DNA of 64,000 nucleotides from Nemertoderma westbladi. Its lineage: Eukaryota; Xenacoelomorpha; Nemertodermatida; Nemertodermatidae. Positions 32,801-44,800 of this stretch are shown piece by piece (within the stretch, counting starts at the first letter, position 1; each line of letters opens with the position of its first letter). The position numbers and the translations under genes were made by a program. The stretch lies in contig JAUCBJ010001661.1 of the NCBI GenBank assembly GCA_032718475.1, positions 27,665 to 91,664 on the forward strand, read 5' to 3'. Below the pieces are notes generated by a model. That model had not been told where the DNA came from. It saw only the letters and a program-made list of their open reading frames with translations, and did no database searches.

Positions 32801-35800
32801 TATTATGGAGCCTACATACAGGAGCAGAGGGGTCAAACAAGGTCACTACAGTATTATGGCACCTACATACAGGAGCAGAGGGGTCAAACAAGGTCACTAC
32901 AGTATTATGGCACCTACATACAGGAGCAGAGGGGTCAAACAAGGTCACTGTTATGGCGCCTACATACAGGAACAGAGGGGTCAAACAAGGTCACTATTAT
33001 GGCACCTAAATACAGGATCAGACGGGTCAAACAAGGCCACTATTATGGCACCTGCATACAGGAACAGAGACGTCAAACAAGGTCACTACAGTATTATGGC
33101 ACCTACATACAGGAGCAGAGGGGTCAAACAAGGTCACTGTTATGGCGCCTACATACAGGAACAGAGGGGTCAAACAAGGTCACTATTATGGCACCTACAT
33201 ACAGGAGCAGTGGGGTCAAACAAGGTCACTATTATGGCGCCTACATACAGGAGCAGAGGGGTCAAACAAGGTCACTATTATGGCACCTACATACAGGAGC
33301 AGAGGGGTCAAACAAGGTCACTATTATGGCACCTGCATACAGAAGCAGAGACGTCAAACCAGGTCACTACAGTATTATGGCACCTACATACAGGAGCAGA
33401 GGGGTCAAACAAGGTCACTGTTATGGCGCCTACATACAGGAACAGAGGGGTCAAACAAGGTCACTATTATGGCACCTACATACAGGAGCAGTGGGGTCAA
33501 ACAAGGTCACTATTATGGCGCCTACATACAGGAGCAGAGGGGTCAAACAAGGCCACTATTATGGCACCTGCATACAGGAGCAGAGACGTCAAACAAGGTC
33601 ACTACAGTATTATGGCACCTACATACAGGAGCAGAGGGGTCAAACAAGGTCACTATTATGGCACCTACATACAGGATCAGACGGGTCAAACAAGGTCACT
33701 ATTATGGCACCTACAATCCTACATACAGGAGCAGTGGGGTCAAACAAGGTCACTATTATGGCACCTACATACAGGAGCAGTGGGGTCAAACAAGGTCACT
33801 ATTATGGCGCCTACATACAGGATCAGACGGGTCAAACAAGGCCACTATTATGGCACCTGCATACAGGAGCAGAGACGTCAAACAAGGTCACTACAGTATT
33901 ATGGCACCTACATACAGGAGCAGAGGGGTCAAACAAGGTCACTATTATGGCACCTACATACAGGATCAGACGGGTCAAACAAGGCCACTATTATGGCACC
34001 TGCATACAGGAGCAGAGACGTCAAACAAGGTCACTACAGTATTATGGCACCTACATACAGGAGCAGAGGGGTCAAACAAGGTCACTGTTATGGCGCCTAC
34101 ATACAGGAACAGAGGGGTCAAACAAGGTCACTATTATGGCACCTACATACAGGAGCAGTGGGGTCAAACAAGGTCACTATTATGGCGCCTACATACAGGA
34201 GCAGAGGGCTCAAACAAGGTCACTATTATGGCACCTACATACAGGAGCAGTGGGGTCAAACAAGGTCACTATTATGGCACCTACATACAGGAGCAGAGGG
34301 GTCAAACAAGGTTACTATTATGGCACCTACACACAGGAGCAGTGGGGTCATACAAGGTCACTATTATGGCGCCTACATACAGGAGCAGTGGGGTCAAACA
34401 AGGTCACTATTATGGAGCCTACATACAGGAGCAGAGGGGTCAAACAAGGTCACTATTATGGAGCCTAAATACAGGAGCAAAGGGGTCAAACAAGGTCACT
34501 ATTATGGCGCCTACATACAGGAGCAGTGGGGTCAAACAAGGTCACTATTATGGCGCCTACATACAGGAGCAGAGGGGTCAAACAAGGTCACTATTATGGC
34601 ACCTACACACAGGAGCAGTGGGGTCATACAAGGTCACTATTATGGCACCTACATACAGGAGCAGAGGGGTCAAACAAGGTCACTATTATGGCGCCTACAT
34701 ACAGGAGCAGTGGGGTCAAACAAGGTCACTATTATGGAGCCTACATACAGGAGCAGAGGGGTCAAACAAGGTCACTATTATGGAGCCTAAATACAGGAGC
34801 AAAGGGGTCAAACAAGGTCACTATTATGGCGCCTACATACAGGAGCAGTGGGGTCAAACAAGGTCACTATTATGGAGCCTAAATACAGGAGCAGAGGGGT
34901 CAAACAAGGTCACTATTATGGCGCCTACATACAGGAGCAGTGGGGTCAAACAAGGTCACTATTATGGCGCCTACATACAGGAGCAGAGGGGTCAAACAAG
35001 GTCACTATTATGGCGCCTACATACAGGAGCAGTGGGGTCAAACAAGGTCACCATTATGGCGCCAACATACAGGAGCAGAGGGGTCAAACAAGGTCACCAT
35101 TATGGCGCCAACATACAGGAGCAGAGGGGTCAAACAAGGTCACTATTATGGCGCCAACATACAGCAGCAGAGGGGTCAAACAAGGTCACCATTATGGCGC
35201 CTACATACAGGAGCAGTGGGGTCAAACAAGGTCACTATTATGGCGCCTACATACAGGAGCAGAGGGGTCAAACAAGGTCACCATTATGGCGCCTACATAC
35301 AGGAGCAGTGGGGTCAAACAAGGTCACTATTATGGCGCCTACATACAGGAGCAGAGGGGTCAAACAAGGTCACCATTATGGCGCCTACATACAGGAGCAG
35401 TGGGGTCAAACAAGGTCACTATTATGGCGCCTACATACAGGAGCAGAGGGGTCAAACAAGGTCACTATTATGGCACCTACATACAGGAGCAGAGGGGTCA
35501 AACAAGGTCACTATTATGGCACCTACATACAGGAGCAGTGGGGTCAAACAAGGTCACTATTATGGCGCCTACATACAGGATCAGACGGGTCAAACAAGGC
35601 CACTATTATGGCACCTGCATACAGGAGCAGAGACGTCAAACAAGGTCACTACAGTATTATGGCACCTACATACAGGAGCAGTGGGGTCAAACAAGGTCAC
35701 TATTATGGCGCCTACATACAGGATCAGACGGGTCAAACAAGGCCACTATTATGGCACCTGCATACAGGAGCAGAGACGTCAAACAAGGTCACTACAGTAT

Positions 35801-38800
35801 TATGGCACCTACATACAGGAGCAGAGGGGTCAAACAAGGTCACTGTTATGGCGCCTACATACAGGAGCAGAGGGGTCAAACAAGGTCACCATTATGGCGC
35901 CTACATACAGGAGCAGAGGGGTCAAACAAGGTCACTGTTATGGCGCCTACATGCAGGAACAGAGGGGTCAAACAAGGTCACTATTATGGCACCTATATAC
36001 AGGAGCAGTGGGGTCAAACAAGGTCACTATTATGGCGCCTACATACAGCAGCAGAGGGGTCAAACAAGGTCACTATTATGGCACCTACACACAGGAGCAG
36101 TGGGGTCATACAAGGTCACTATTATGGCACCTACATACAGGAGCAGAGGGGTCAAACAAGGTCACTATTATGGCGCCTACATACAGGAGCAGTGGGGTCA
36201 AACAAGGTCACTATTATGGCGCCTACATACAGGAGCAGAGACGTCAAACAAGGTCACTACAGTATTATGGCACCTACATACAGGAGCAGAGGGGTCAAAC
36301 AAGGTCACTGTTATGGCGCCTACATACAGGAGCAGAGGGGTCAAACAAGGCCACTATTATGGCACCTACATACAGGAGCAGTGGGGTCAAACAAGGTCAC
36401 TATTATGGCACCTACATACAGGAGCAGTGGGGTCAAACGAGGTCACTATTATGGCGCCTACATAAAGGAGCAGAGGGGTCAAACAAGGTCACTATTATGG
36501 CACCTACACACAGGAGCAGTGGGGTCATACAAGGTCACTATTATGGCACCTACATACAGGAGCAGAGGGGTCAAACAAGGTCACTATTATGGCGCCTACA
36601 TACAGGAGCAGTGGGGTCAAACAAGGTCACTATTATGGAGCCTACATACAGGAGCAGAGGGGTCAAACAAGGTCACTATTATGGAGCCTAAATACAGGAG
36701 CAAAGGGGTCAAACAAGGTCACTATTATGGCGCCTACATACAGGAGCAGTGGGGTCAAACAAGGTCACTATTATGGAGCCTAAATACAGGAGCAGAGGGG
36801 TCAAACAAGGTCACTATTATTGCGCCTACATACAGGAGCAGAGGGGTCAAACAAGGTCACTGTTATGGCGCCTACATACAGGAGCAGAGGGGTCAAACAA
36901 GGTCACCATTATGGCGCCTACATACAGGAGCAGAGGGGTCAAACAAGGTCACTGTTATGGCGCCTACATGCAGGAACAGAGGGGTCAAACAAGGTCACTA
37001 TTATGGCACCTATATACAGGAGCAGTGGGGTCAAACAAGGTCACTATTATGGCGCCTACATACAGCAGCAGAGGGGTCAAACAAGGTCACTATTATGGCA
37101 CCTACACACAGGAGCAGTGGGGTCATACAAGGTCACTATTATGGCACCTACATACAGGAGCAGAGGGGTCAAACAAGGTCACTATTATGGCGCCTACATA
37201 CAGGAGCAGTGGGGTCAAACAAGGTCACTATTATGGCGCCTACATACAGGAGCAGAGACGTCAAACAAGGTCACTACAGTATTATGGCACCTACATACAG
37301 GAGCAGAGGGGTCAAACAAGGTCACTGTTATGGCGCCTACATACAGGAGCAGAGGGGTCAAACAAGGCCACTATTATGGCACCTACATACAGGAGCAGTG
37401 GGGTCAAACAAGGTCACTATTATGGCACCTACATACAGGAGCAGTGGGGTCAAACGAGGTCACTATTATGGCGCCTACATAAAGGAGCAGAGGGGTCAAA
37501 CAAGGTCACTATTATGGCACCTACACACAGGAGCAGTGGGGTCATACAAGGTCACTAATATGGCACCTACATACAGGAGCAGAGGGGTCAAACAAGGTCA
37601 CTATTATGGCGCCTACATACAGGAGCAGTGGGGTCAAACAAGGTCACTATTATGGAGCCTACATACAGGAGCAGAGGGGTCAAACAAGGTCACTATTATG
37701 GAGCCTAAATACAGGAGCAAAGGGGTCAAACAAGGTCACTATTATGGCGCCTACATACAGGAGCAGTGGGGTCAAACAAGGTCACTATTATGGAGCCTAA
37801 ATACAGGAGCAGAGGGGTCAAACAAGGTCACTATTATTGCGCCTACATACAGGAGCAGTGGGGTCAAACAAGGTCACTATTATGGCGCCTACATACAGGA
37901 GCAGAGGGGTCAAACAAGGTCACTATTATGGCGCCTACATACAGGAGCAGTGGGGTCAAACAAGGTCACCATTATGGCGCCAACATACAGGAGCAGAGGG
38001 GTCAAACAAGGTCACCATTATGGCGCCAACATACAGGAGCAGAGGGGTCAAACAAGGTCACTATTATGGCGCCAACATACAGCAGCAGAGGGGTCAAACA
38101 AGGTCACCATTATGGCGCCTACATACAGGAGCAGTGGGGTCAAACAAGGTCACTATTATGGCGCCTACATACAGGAGCAGAGGGGTCAAACAAGGTCACC
38201 ATTATGGCGCCTACATACAGGAGCAGTGGGGTCAAACAAGGTCACTATTATGGCGCCTACATACAGGAGCAGAGGGGTCAAACAAGGTCACCATTATGGC
38301 GCCTACATACAGGAGCAGTGGGGTCAAACAAGGTCACTATTATGGCGCCTACATACAGGAGCAGAGGGGTCAAACAAGGTCACTATTATGGCACCTACAT
38401 ACAGGAGATACAGGAGCAGTGGGGTCAAACAAGGTCACTATTATGGCGCCTACATACAGGATCAGACGGGTCAAACAAGGCCACTATTATGGCACCTGCA
38501 TACAGGAGCAGAGACGTCAAACAAGGTCACTACAGTATTATGGCACCTACATACAGGAGCAGAGAGGTCAAACAAGGTCACTATTATGGCACCTACATAC
38601 AGGATCAGACGGGTCAAACAAGGCCACTATTATGGCACCTGCATACAGGAGCAGAGACGTCAAACAAGGTCACTACAGTATTATGGCACCTACATACAGG
38701 AGCAGAGGGGTCAAACAAGGTCACTGTTATGGCGCCTACATACAGGAACAGAGGGGTCAAACAAGGTCACTATTATGGCACCTACATACAGGAGCAGAGG

Positions 38801-41800
38801 GGTCAAACAAGGTCACTATTATGGCGCCTACATACAGGAGCAGAGGGGTCAAACAAGGTCACTATTATGGCGCCTACATACAGGAGCAGAGGGGTCAAAC
38901 AAGGCCACTATTATGGCGCCTACATACAGGAGCAGAGGGGTCAAACAAGGTCACAATTATGGCACCTACATACAGGAGCAGTGGGGTCAAACAAGGTCAC
39001 TATTATGGCGCCTACATACAGGAGCAGAGGGGTCAAACAAGGTCACTATTATGGCGCCTACATACAGGAGCAGAGGGGTCAAACAAGGCCACTATTATGG
39101 CGCCTACATACAGGAGCAGAGGGGTCAAACAAGGTCACTATTATGGCGCCTACATACAGGAGCAGAGGGGTCAAACAAGGCCACTATTATGGCGCCTACA
39201 TACAGGAGCAGAGGGGTCAAACAAGGTCACAATTATGGCACCTACATACAGGAGCAGAGGGGTCAAACAAGGCCACTATTATGGCGCCTACATACAGGAG
39301 CAGAGGGGTCAAACAAGGTCACTATTATGGCACCTACATACAGGAGCAGAGGGGTCAAACAAGGTCACTATTATGGCGCCTACATACAGGAGCAGACGGG
39401 TCAAACAAGGTCACTATTATGGCACCTACATACAGGAGCAGTGGGGTCAAACAAGGTCACTATTATGGCGCCTACATACAGGAGCAGAGGGGTCAAACAA
39501 GGTCACTATTATGGCGCCTACATACAGGAGCAGAGGGGTCAAACAAGGTCACAATTATGGCACCTACATACAGGAGCAGTGGGGTCAAACAAGGTCACCA
39601 TTAAGGCTCCTACATACAGGAGCAGAGGGGTCAAACAAGGTCATCATTATGGCGCCTACATACAGGAGCAGAGGGGTCAAACAAGGTCACCATTATGGCG
39701 CCTACATACAGGAGCAGAGGGGTCAAACAAGGTCACTATTATGGCGCCTACATACAGGAGCAGAGGAGTCAAACAAGGTCACTATTATGGCACCTACATA
39801 CAGGAGCAGTGGGGTCAAACAAGGTCACCATTAAGGCTTCTACATACAGGAGCAAAGGGGTCAAACAAGGTCATCATTATGGCGCCTACATACAGGAACA
39901 GAGGGGTCAAACAAGGTCACTATTATGGCGCCTACATACAGGAGCAGAAGGGTCAAACAAGGTCACCATTATGGCGCCTACATACAGGAGCAGAGGGGTC
40001 AAACAAGGTCACCATTATGGCGCCTACATACAGGAGCAGAGGGGTGAAACAAGGTCACCATTATGGCGCCTACATACAGGAGCAGAGGGGTCAAACAAGG
40101 TCACTATTATGGCACCTACATACAGGAGCAGAGGGGTCAAACAAGGTCACTATTATGGCGCCTACATACAGGAGCAGAGGGGTCAAACAAGGCCACTATT
40201 ATGGCGCCTACATACAGGAGCAGAGGGGTCAAACAAGGTCACTATTATGGCGCCTACATACAGGAGCAGAGGGGTCAAACAAGGTCACCATTATGGCACC
40301 TACATACAGGAGCAGAGGGGTCAAACAAGGTCACTATTATGGCGCCTACATACAGGAGCAGAGGGGTCAAACAAGGTCACTATTATGGCACCTACATACA
40401 GGAGCAGTGGGGTCAAACAAGGTCACCATTAAGGCTCCTACATACAGGAGCAGAGGGGTCAAACAAGGTCATCATTATGGCGCCTACATACAGGAACAGA
40501 GGGGTCAAACAAGGTCACTATTATGGCGCCTACATACAGGAGCAGAGGGGTCAAACAAGGTCACCATTATGGCGCCTACATACAGGACCAGTGGGGTCAA
40601 ACAAGGTCACTATTATGGCACCTACATACAGGAGCAGAGGGGTCAATCTAGCTCACCATACTACTACTAGGATCGGCATGCTGCATTGCAGCTGCATTTT
40701 TAAGAATGCTGTGCCGGCTTGTCAACAAAATTGCACCGCCACAACTCCCTATCACCCATGACATTTGCTAGATCATCCGCATCTTTAAGGCCAGTGTCCT
40801 TTAAGATGCGTCTCAAGAAAGTCATGGGCTGTCCACCATGCTTATTCACTCCATGAGGCTGCCAAAGTACAAGATTATGCACTGGCTGGTCCTCACGGCG
40901 AAAGCAATGTCCTGCAAAGCGGAGGCGATTTTGTTCTAGTGTCAAGCTTGGGGGAACCAATGAGACACCTCCAATGTTATATAGTGTCTGGTTGGAGATG
41001 TGTGCATTGTACTTGACACAATGTACCCGGCGTAGCATTCTTGTGAATGTGCCATCCAGAGATTTGGTGTCCTCAGCAGTTAGAGCCCAGCATGGACTCC
41101 CGTAGAGGAGTACTGGAACTACTGCTGCTCTAAATAATCGGACCTTAAGTTTCCGATTAATTCTAGGTGACTTCCAAATCCTGGAAAGCCTATTCAAGGC
41201 TGCCCATGCCTTTCCCTTACGTATTCGAAGGTCCTCACCTGACTTCCGGATCCATGATCCCAGGTAACAGAAGTCGTCCACATGCTCAAGCATACCATCC
41301 TTTGAGCTTATGCTCATCCGATCAGAGACTTGCTGAGGACTTTCAAAGTTAACTGTCAGAATTTTGGTCTTTCTGGAGTTAATAAAAAGACCAACACTAG
41401 AAGCAGCATGTTCTAATGAGCTGAGGAGCCGCTGGGCTCCCTCTAATGATTCTGAGAGTACTCCTAAGTCATCAGCAAAGTCTAGATCAGTTAGGTACTT
41501 GGCAGGATTTCCTCGACTTCTGGAGCCAGTAGGTGGAGTTATCATCACCCCATCATCATTATGATGATCTAAGGACATGCGTAGAACATAGTCAACCACA
41601 ATAATGAACAAGAATGGTGCAAGTGTGTCTCCTTGGAGGACGCCCCATAACACTTCAAATGGTTCTGTGTCACCGTCAACAGTAGACACAAATGTTGTCG
41701 AACCATCGTATACTGATCTGATTGCTGCAATAATTTCATCAGGAATCCCATATAATGAAAGTATGCTGAACATACGTGAGCGAGAGACTGAATCAAAGGC

Positions 41801-44800
41801 CTTGAAGAAGTCAACAAAGATAACAGCCAGATGCCTGTCTTTCTTTTTTGATAACTCTTCAATTATCCTTCTAAGTGCCAAAATGGGCTCCATGGTCCCA
41901 CGACCTTTACGGAACCCATTCTGATTTCCACGTAGCAGTCTCTCAATGGGATCCCTGATGCGATTTAATAGAATTCTATTGTATAGTTTTGCAGCAATCG
42001 AGATCAATGAGATTCCCCGAAAAGAACCATAGAGTGTTAGGTTGCCCTTCTTGGGAACTGGCACCAACTTATTTGTTTTCATTTCTTGTGGGACTCTTGT
42101 TGTACGGTACATGTCTACTATGATGGGATAGATGAGCTTTAAACACTCAGGTATTTTAAAGACCTCAGGGGGAACACCATCTACTCCACTGGCACGATTG
42201 GTCTTAATGCTCTTTGCAGCAGCCTTCACTTCTGCAAAGGAGATATCGCCAATGGGAATATCTGGGAGTACAGACTCAGACACTTTTACTTCTATAAAGT
42301 TATCAGGCAATACCCTGTCATTATTGAGGAGCTTTTCAAAGTGGGCTTTCCAACCATTGAGGCGATCGGCTGGTGATTCAGCCTTAACCTTGGTGGTTGG
42401 TTGGCTTTTCCGCCCAGTAAGCAGATTGATCGATTTCCATGCCTGGGATGATTGCCTGCTGTCGTCAGCATCATTGATGGCATCAACCTGTTGGTTTATT
42501 AGCTCCTGTAGATTAACAGAGTACTGCCTGTTCAGGGACCTAGATGCAGCTTTAACTGCATTCTTGGCCGCTGTAGTCTGTTTGAGTCGGGACTCTTTCT
42601 GCGCCTTATGAAGGTCATTTCGGCACTTCTGAATTTTGTTGTCAGTCCAGGGGGCCCTTTTCCTGTTTCGAGGGTATACAGGAACTGTTTCTGCAGCTGC
42701 TAACTTAACTGCTTCTGTAAAGGCAGTATAGCCCTCACAGTGATCTGCCGCCTCAGAGGCAAGAGCCTCATACCTGTTGCTCAGCTGTAGTGTGAAGCTG
42801 GATCTCACACTTGGCTGTTGCAACAGAGAGGACCAGTCATGCCGTGGCAAGGCAGATTTCGTTGTTCTGCTAGCACGCAGACTAAGTCTTACCTTGGCCA
42901 CAATAAGGCGGTGATCACTGGAGAAGGGTCGAAGTGTAAATGCATTACAGTCTTGTATAGAGCTCCTGTATTTCCTACGAAACAGAATATGGTCTATCTG
43001 GGACTTGTGACCACTGGGTCCACTATGAGTCCATAGCTTTCCAGTTCGCTTCTTGAACTGGGTTCCAGCCGAAAACAATCCATTTCCAGAGATAAAATCC
43101 TGAAGATGGACAGAATTTCGGTTAACACTATTGCTATAGACCCAGGGCGATGTAGGTGATTGATGCAGACTTGCATTAAAGTCTCCCAGGAATGTTAAGA
43201 ATGCATGCTGATCCACTCCATCAGTTGCTGCTTGTAGATTGTGGTAGAAATTTTCCACCTCCTCTACAGGGGCAACACTAGTTGGAGAGTAGCACACAAT
43301 CAGAACCACCTTAGGAAACTTCTTAGCCAGTCTTCCAGAACATGAGAAGTGGCAACGGATGATGCGGTTAGAGATTTGGTCTATTTTGTCCAATGCTGCA
43401 TGTGCAGTTGGATTCATCAATAGACCAATTCCACCATTGCCACTATCATCTGCTGACGCGAGGGCGAGTCGCCAACCGCCCCCCATGTCCTTAATCAGAA
43501 CCTCATCAGTCTGTCCAGTCTGCATTCGGTGCTCTTGAACACCCACTGCGCTAAGAGAAAGCTTATCTGCCAAGGCAGTCAGCTCACCTTGTCGCATTGG
43601 GGACCCGAGTGTTAGGGTGTTTACTGAGGCTAGTCTCAGTAAACACCCTAACAGGTCAATCTAGCTCACCATTATGGCTCCTATATACAGGAGCAGTGGG
43701 GTTAAACAAGAATGGATATGAATGTGAATAATATTTTGTGTTTTTGGCTGCTAATGAATGAATATAAACTAACTTCAGACGTAGATATGTTTTCACTATG
43801 GCGACGTCTAGTTTAACATTCCCTGGCATCCACCCGTTACGTTTAATGAAACTCAAACAATCGCCACCAAATCCGAACATCCCACAGAATCCGAACTTCA
43901 GTAACGCTGACCCGTTGTATATCGCACACGCGTCTAAATTATGCACGTTACCTTGGAAACATACAGAGTGATACTACTACTGTAAAAAGAAAAGCTAATA
44001 TTTTCAAATTATTTTACAGAAAATTTTGTAACAACCTTCCGCAGATAATAACTATCTTATAATCAAGGTTTATTATATTCTATTACACTACAGATAAATA
44101 TAATACTGTATTATAGTCTTATAATCTAGCACTTTATAGGATTACAGTGAAAGGAATTTTGAAATCTAAAATCTACCGAGTATTAACGATAATTTTAACA
44201 GAGACGATAATTAGAATATAAATTACGACTTGTAGTCTGTGATTTTAATCAAACTGGAAATATTTATGATAAAGAAAGTCTATTTCTTAAAAAATATATA
44301 GCAAACAATAAATTTCACACTATTGTGAAATGCCTTCCTTCTCATACCCGGGTTCCACCTTGGTGTAGTGGTTGCTTCGAATTCACATCTCCTGTAGGTC
44401 GTGGTTTCGATCCTCATATGGGCCAGGGCAGTTTTCGTTTCGGCACGAATGCTTTAAAGGGACCAGCCAGGGCGCATCTCTGCCTTGCATCCTTAAGTGG
44501 TAGCTAAATGAGTACTGGAGTTTCCTCTGGGGAGTAAAGTTCTGGGGGGACCGCACTGGAAATAAGTCGTCAGACTTTGTGCGAAATCCCTGGCCTAGCG
44601 GCCGAAGAAAATTTTACTTTTGCTTTACTTTACATACTGAGACCATGATTAGCTTCAGTAAGTTTTATAGGGTCGGCCACCTTTGCAGCGGTAGGGCCTA
44701 CAGTATGTAGATAGTCTGTAGCGGGTGTACCGGTATCGGGCCTAACCAATATGAGTTGGCCTAGGGACACTATGGCAGTCTCACCCGCCTTATAAAGTTA

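Larger units (their letters stand above)
31821..43710 (-). repeat. 46-bp minisatellite filling an intron, about 190 units
   Basis: Units run from 31821 to 40659 and resume for about one unit after the LINE, to about 43710. On the plus strand a unit contains TACAGGAGCAGAGGGG, TCAAACAAGGTCACTATTA and TGGCGCC. Some units are 51 bp, with an extra five bases giving CACTACAGTATTATGG. Higher-order structure is plain: a five-unit block of 240 bp repeats at 31808 and 32048, and blocks of about 1 kb repeat with an offset of 1017 bp (for example 36589 and 37606). In the gene's direction every unit reads as a pyrimidine-rich 3' splice site, CTCTGCTCCTGTATGTAG/G. Every unit also holds GGGTCA-AACA-AGGTCA. 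Because 46 is one more than a multiple of three, all three plus frames stay open for kilobases; these are not genes. Confidence 0.97.

Noticed and set aside
31808-40659. CRISPR-like array
   Set aside because: The repeats are directly tandem without unique spacers and lie in an animal intron.
31658-40761. Plus-strand ORFs of up to 1940 codons across the 46-bp array
   Set aside because: The 46-bp unit lacks stops in all three plus frames and its length is one more than a multiple of three, so long open frames follow automatically. All frames give the same repetitive peptide, and no start or splice context supports translation.
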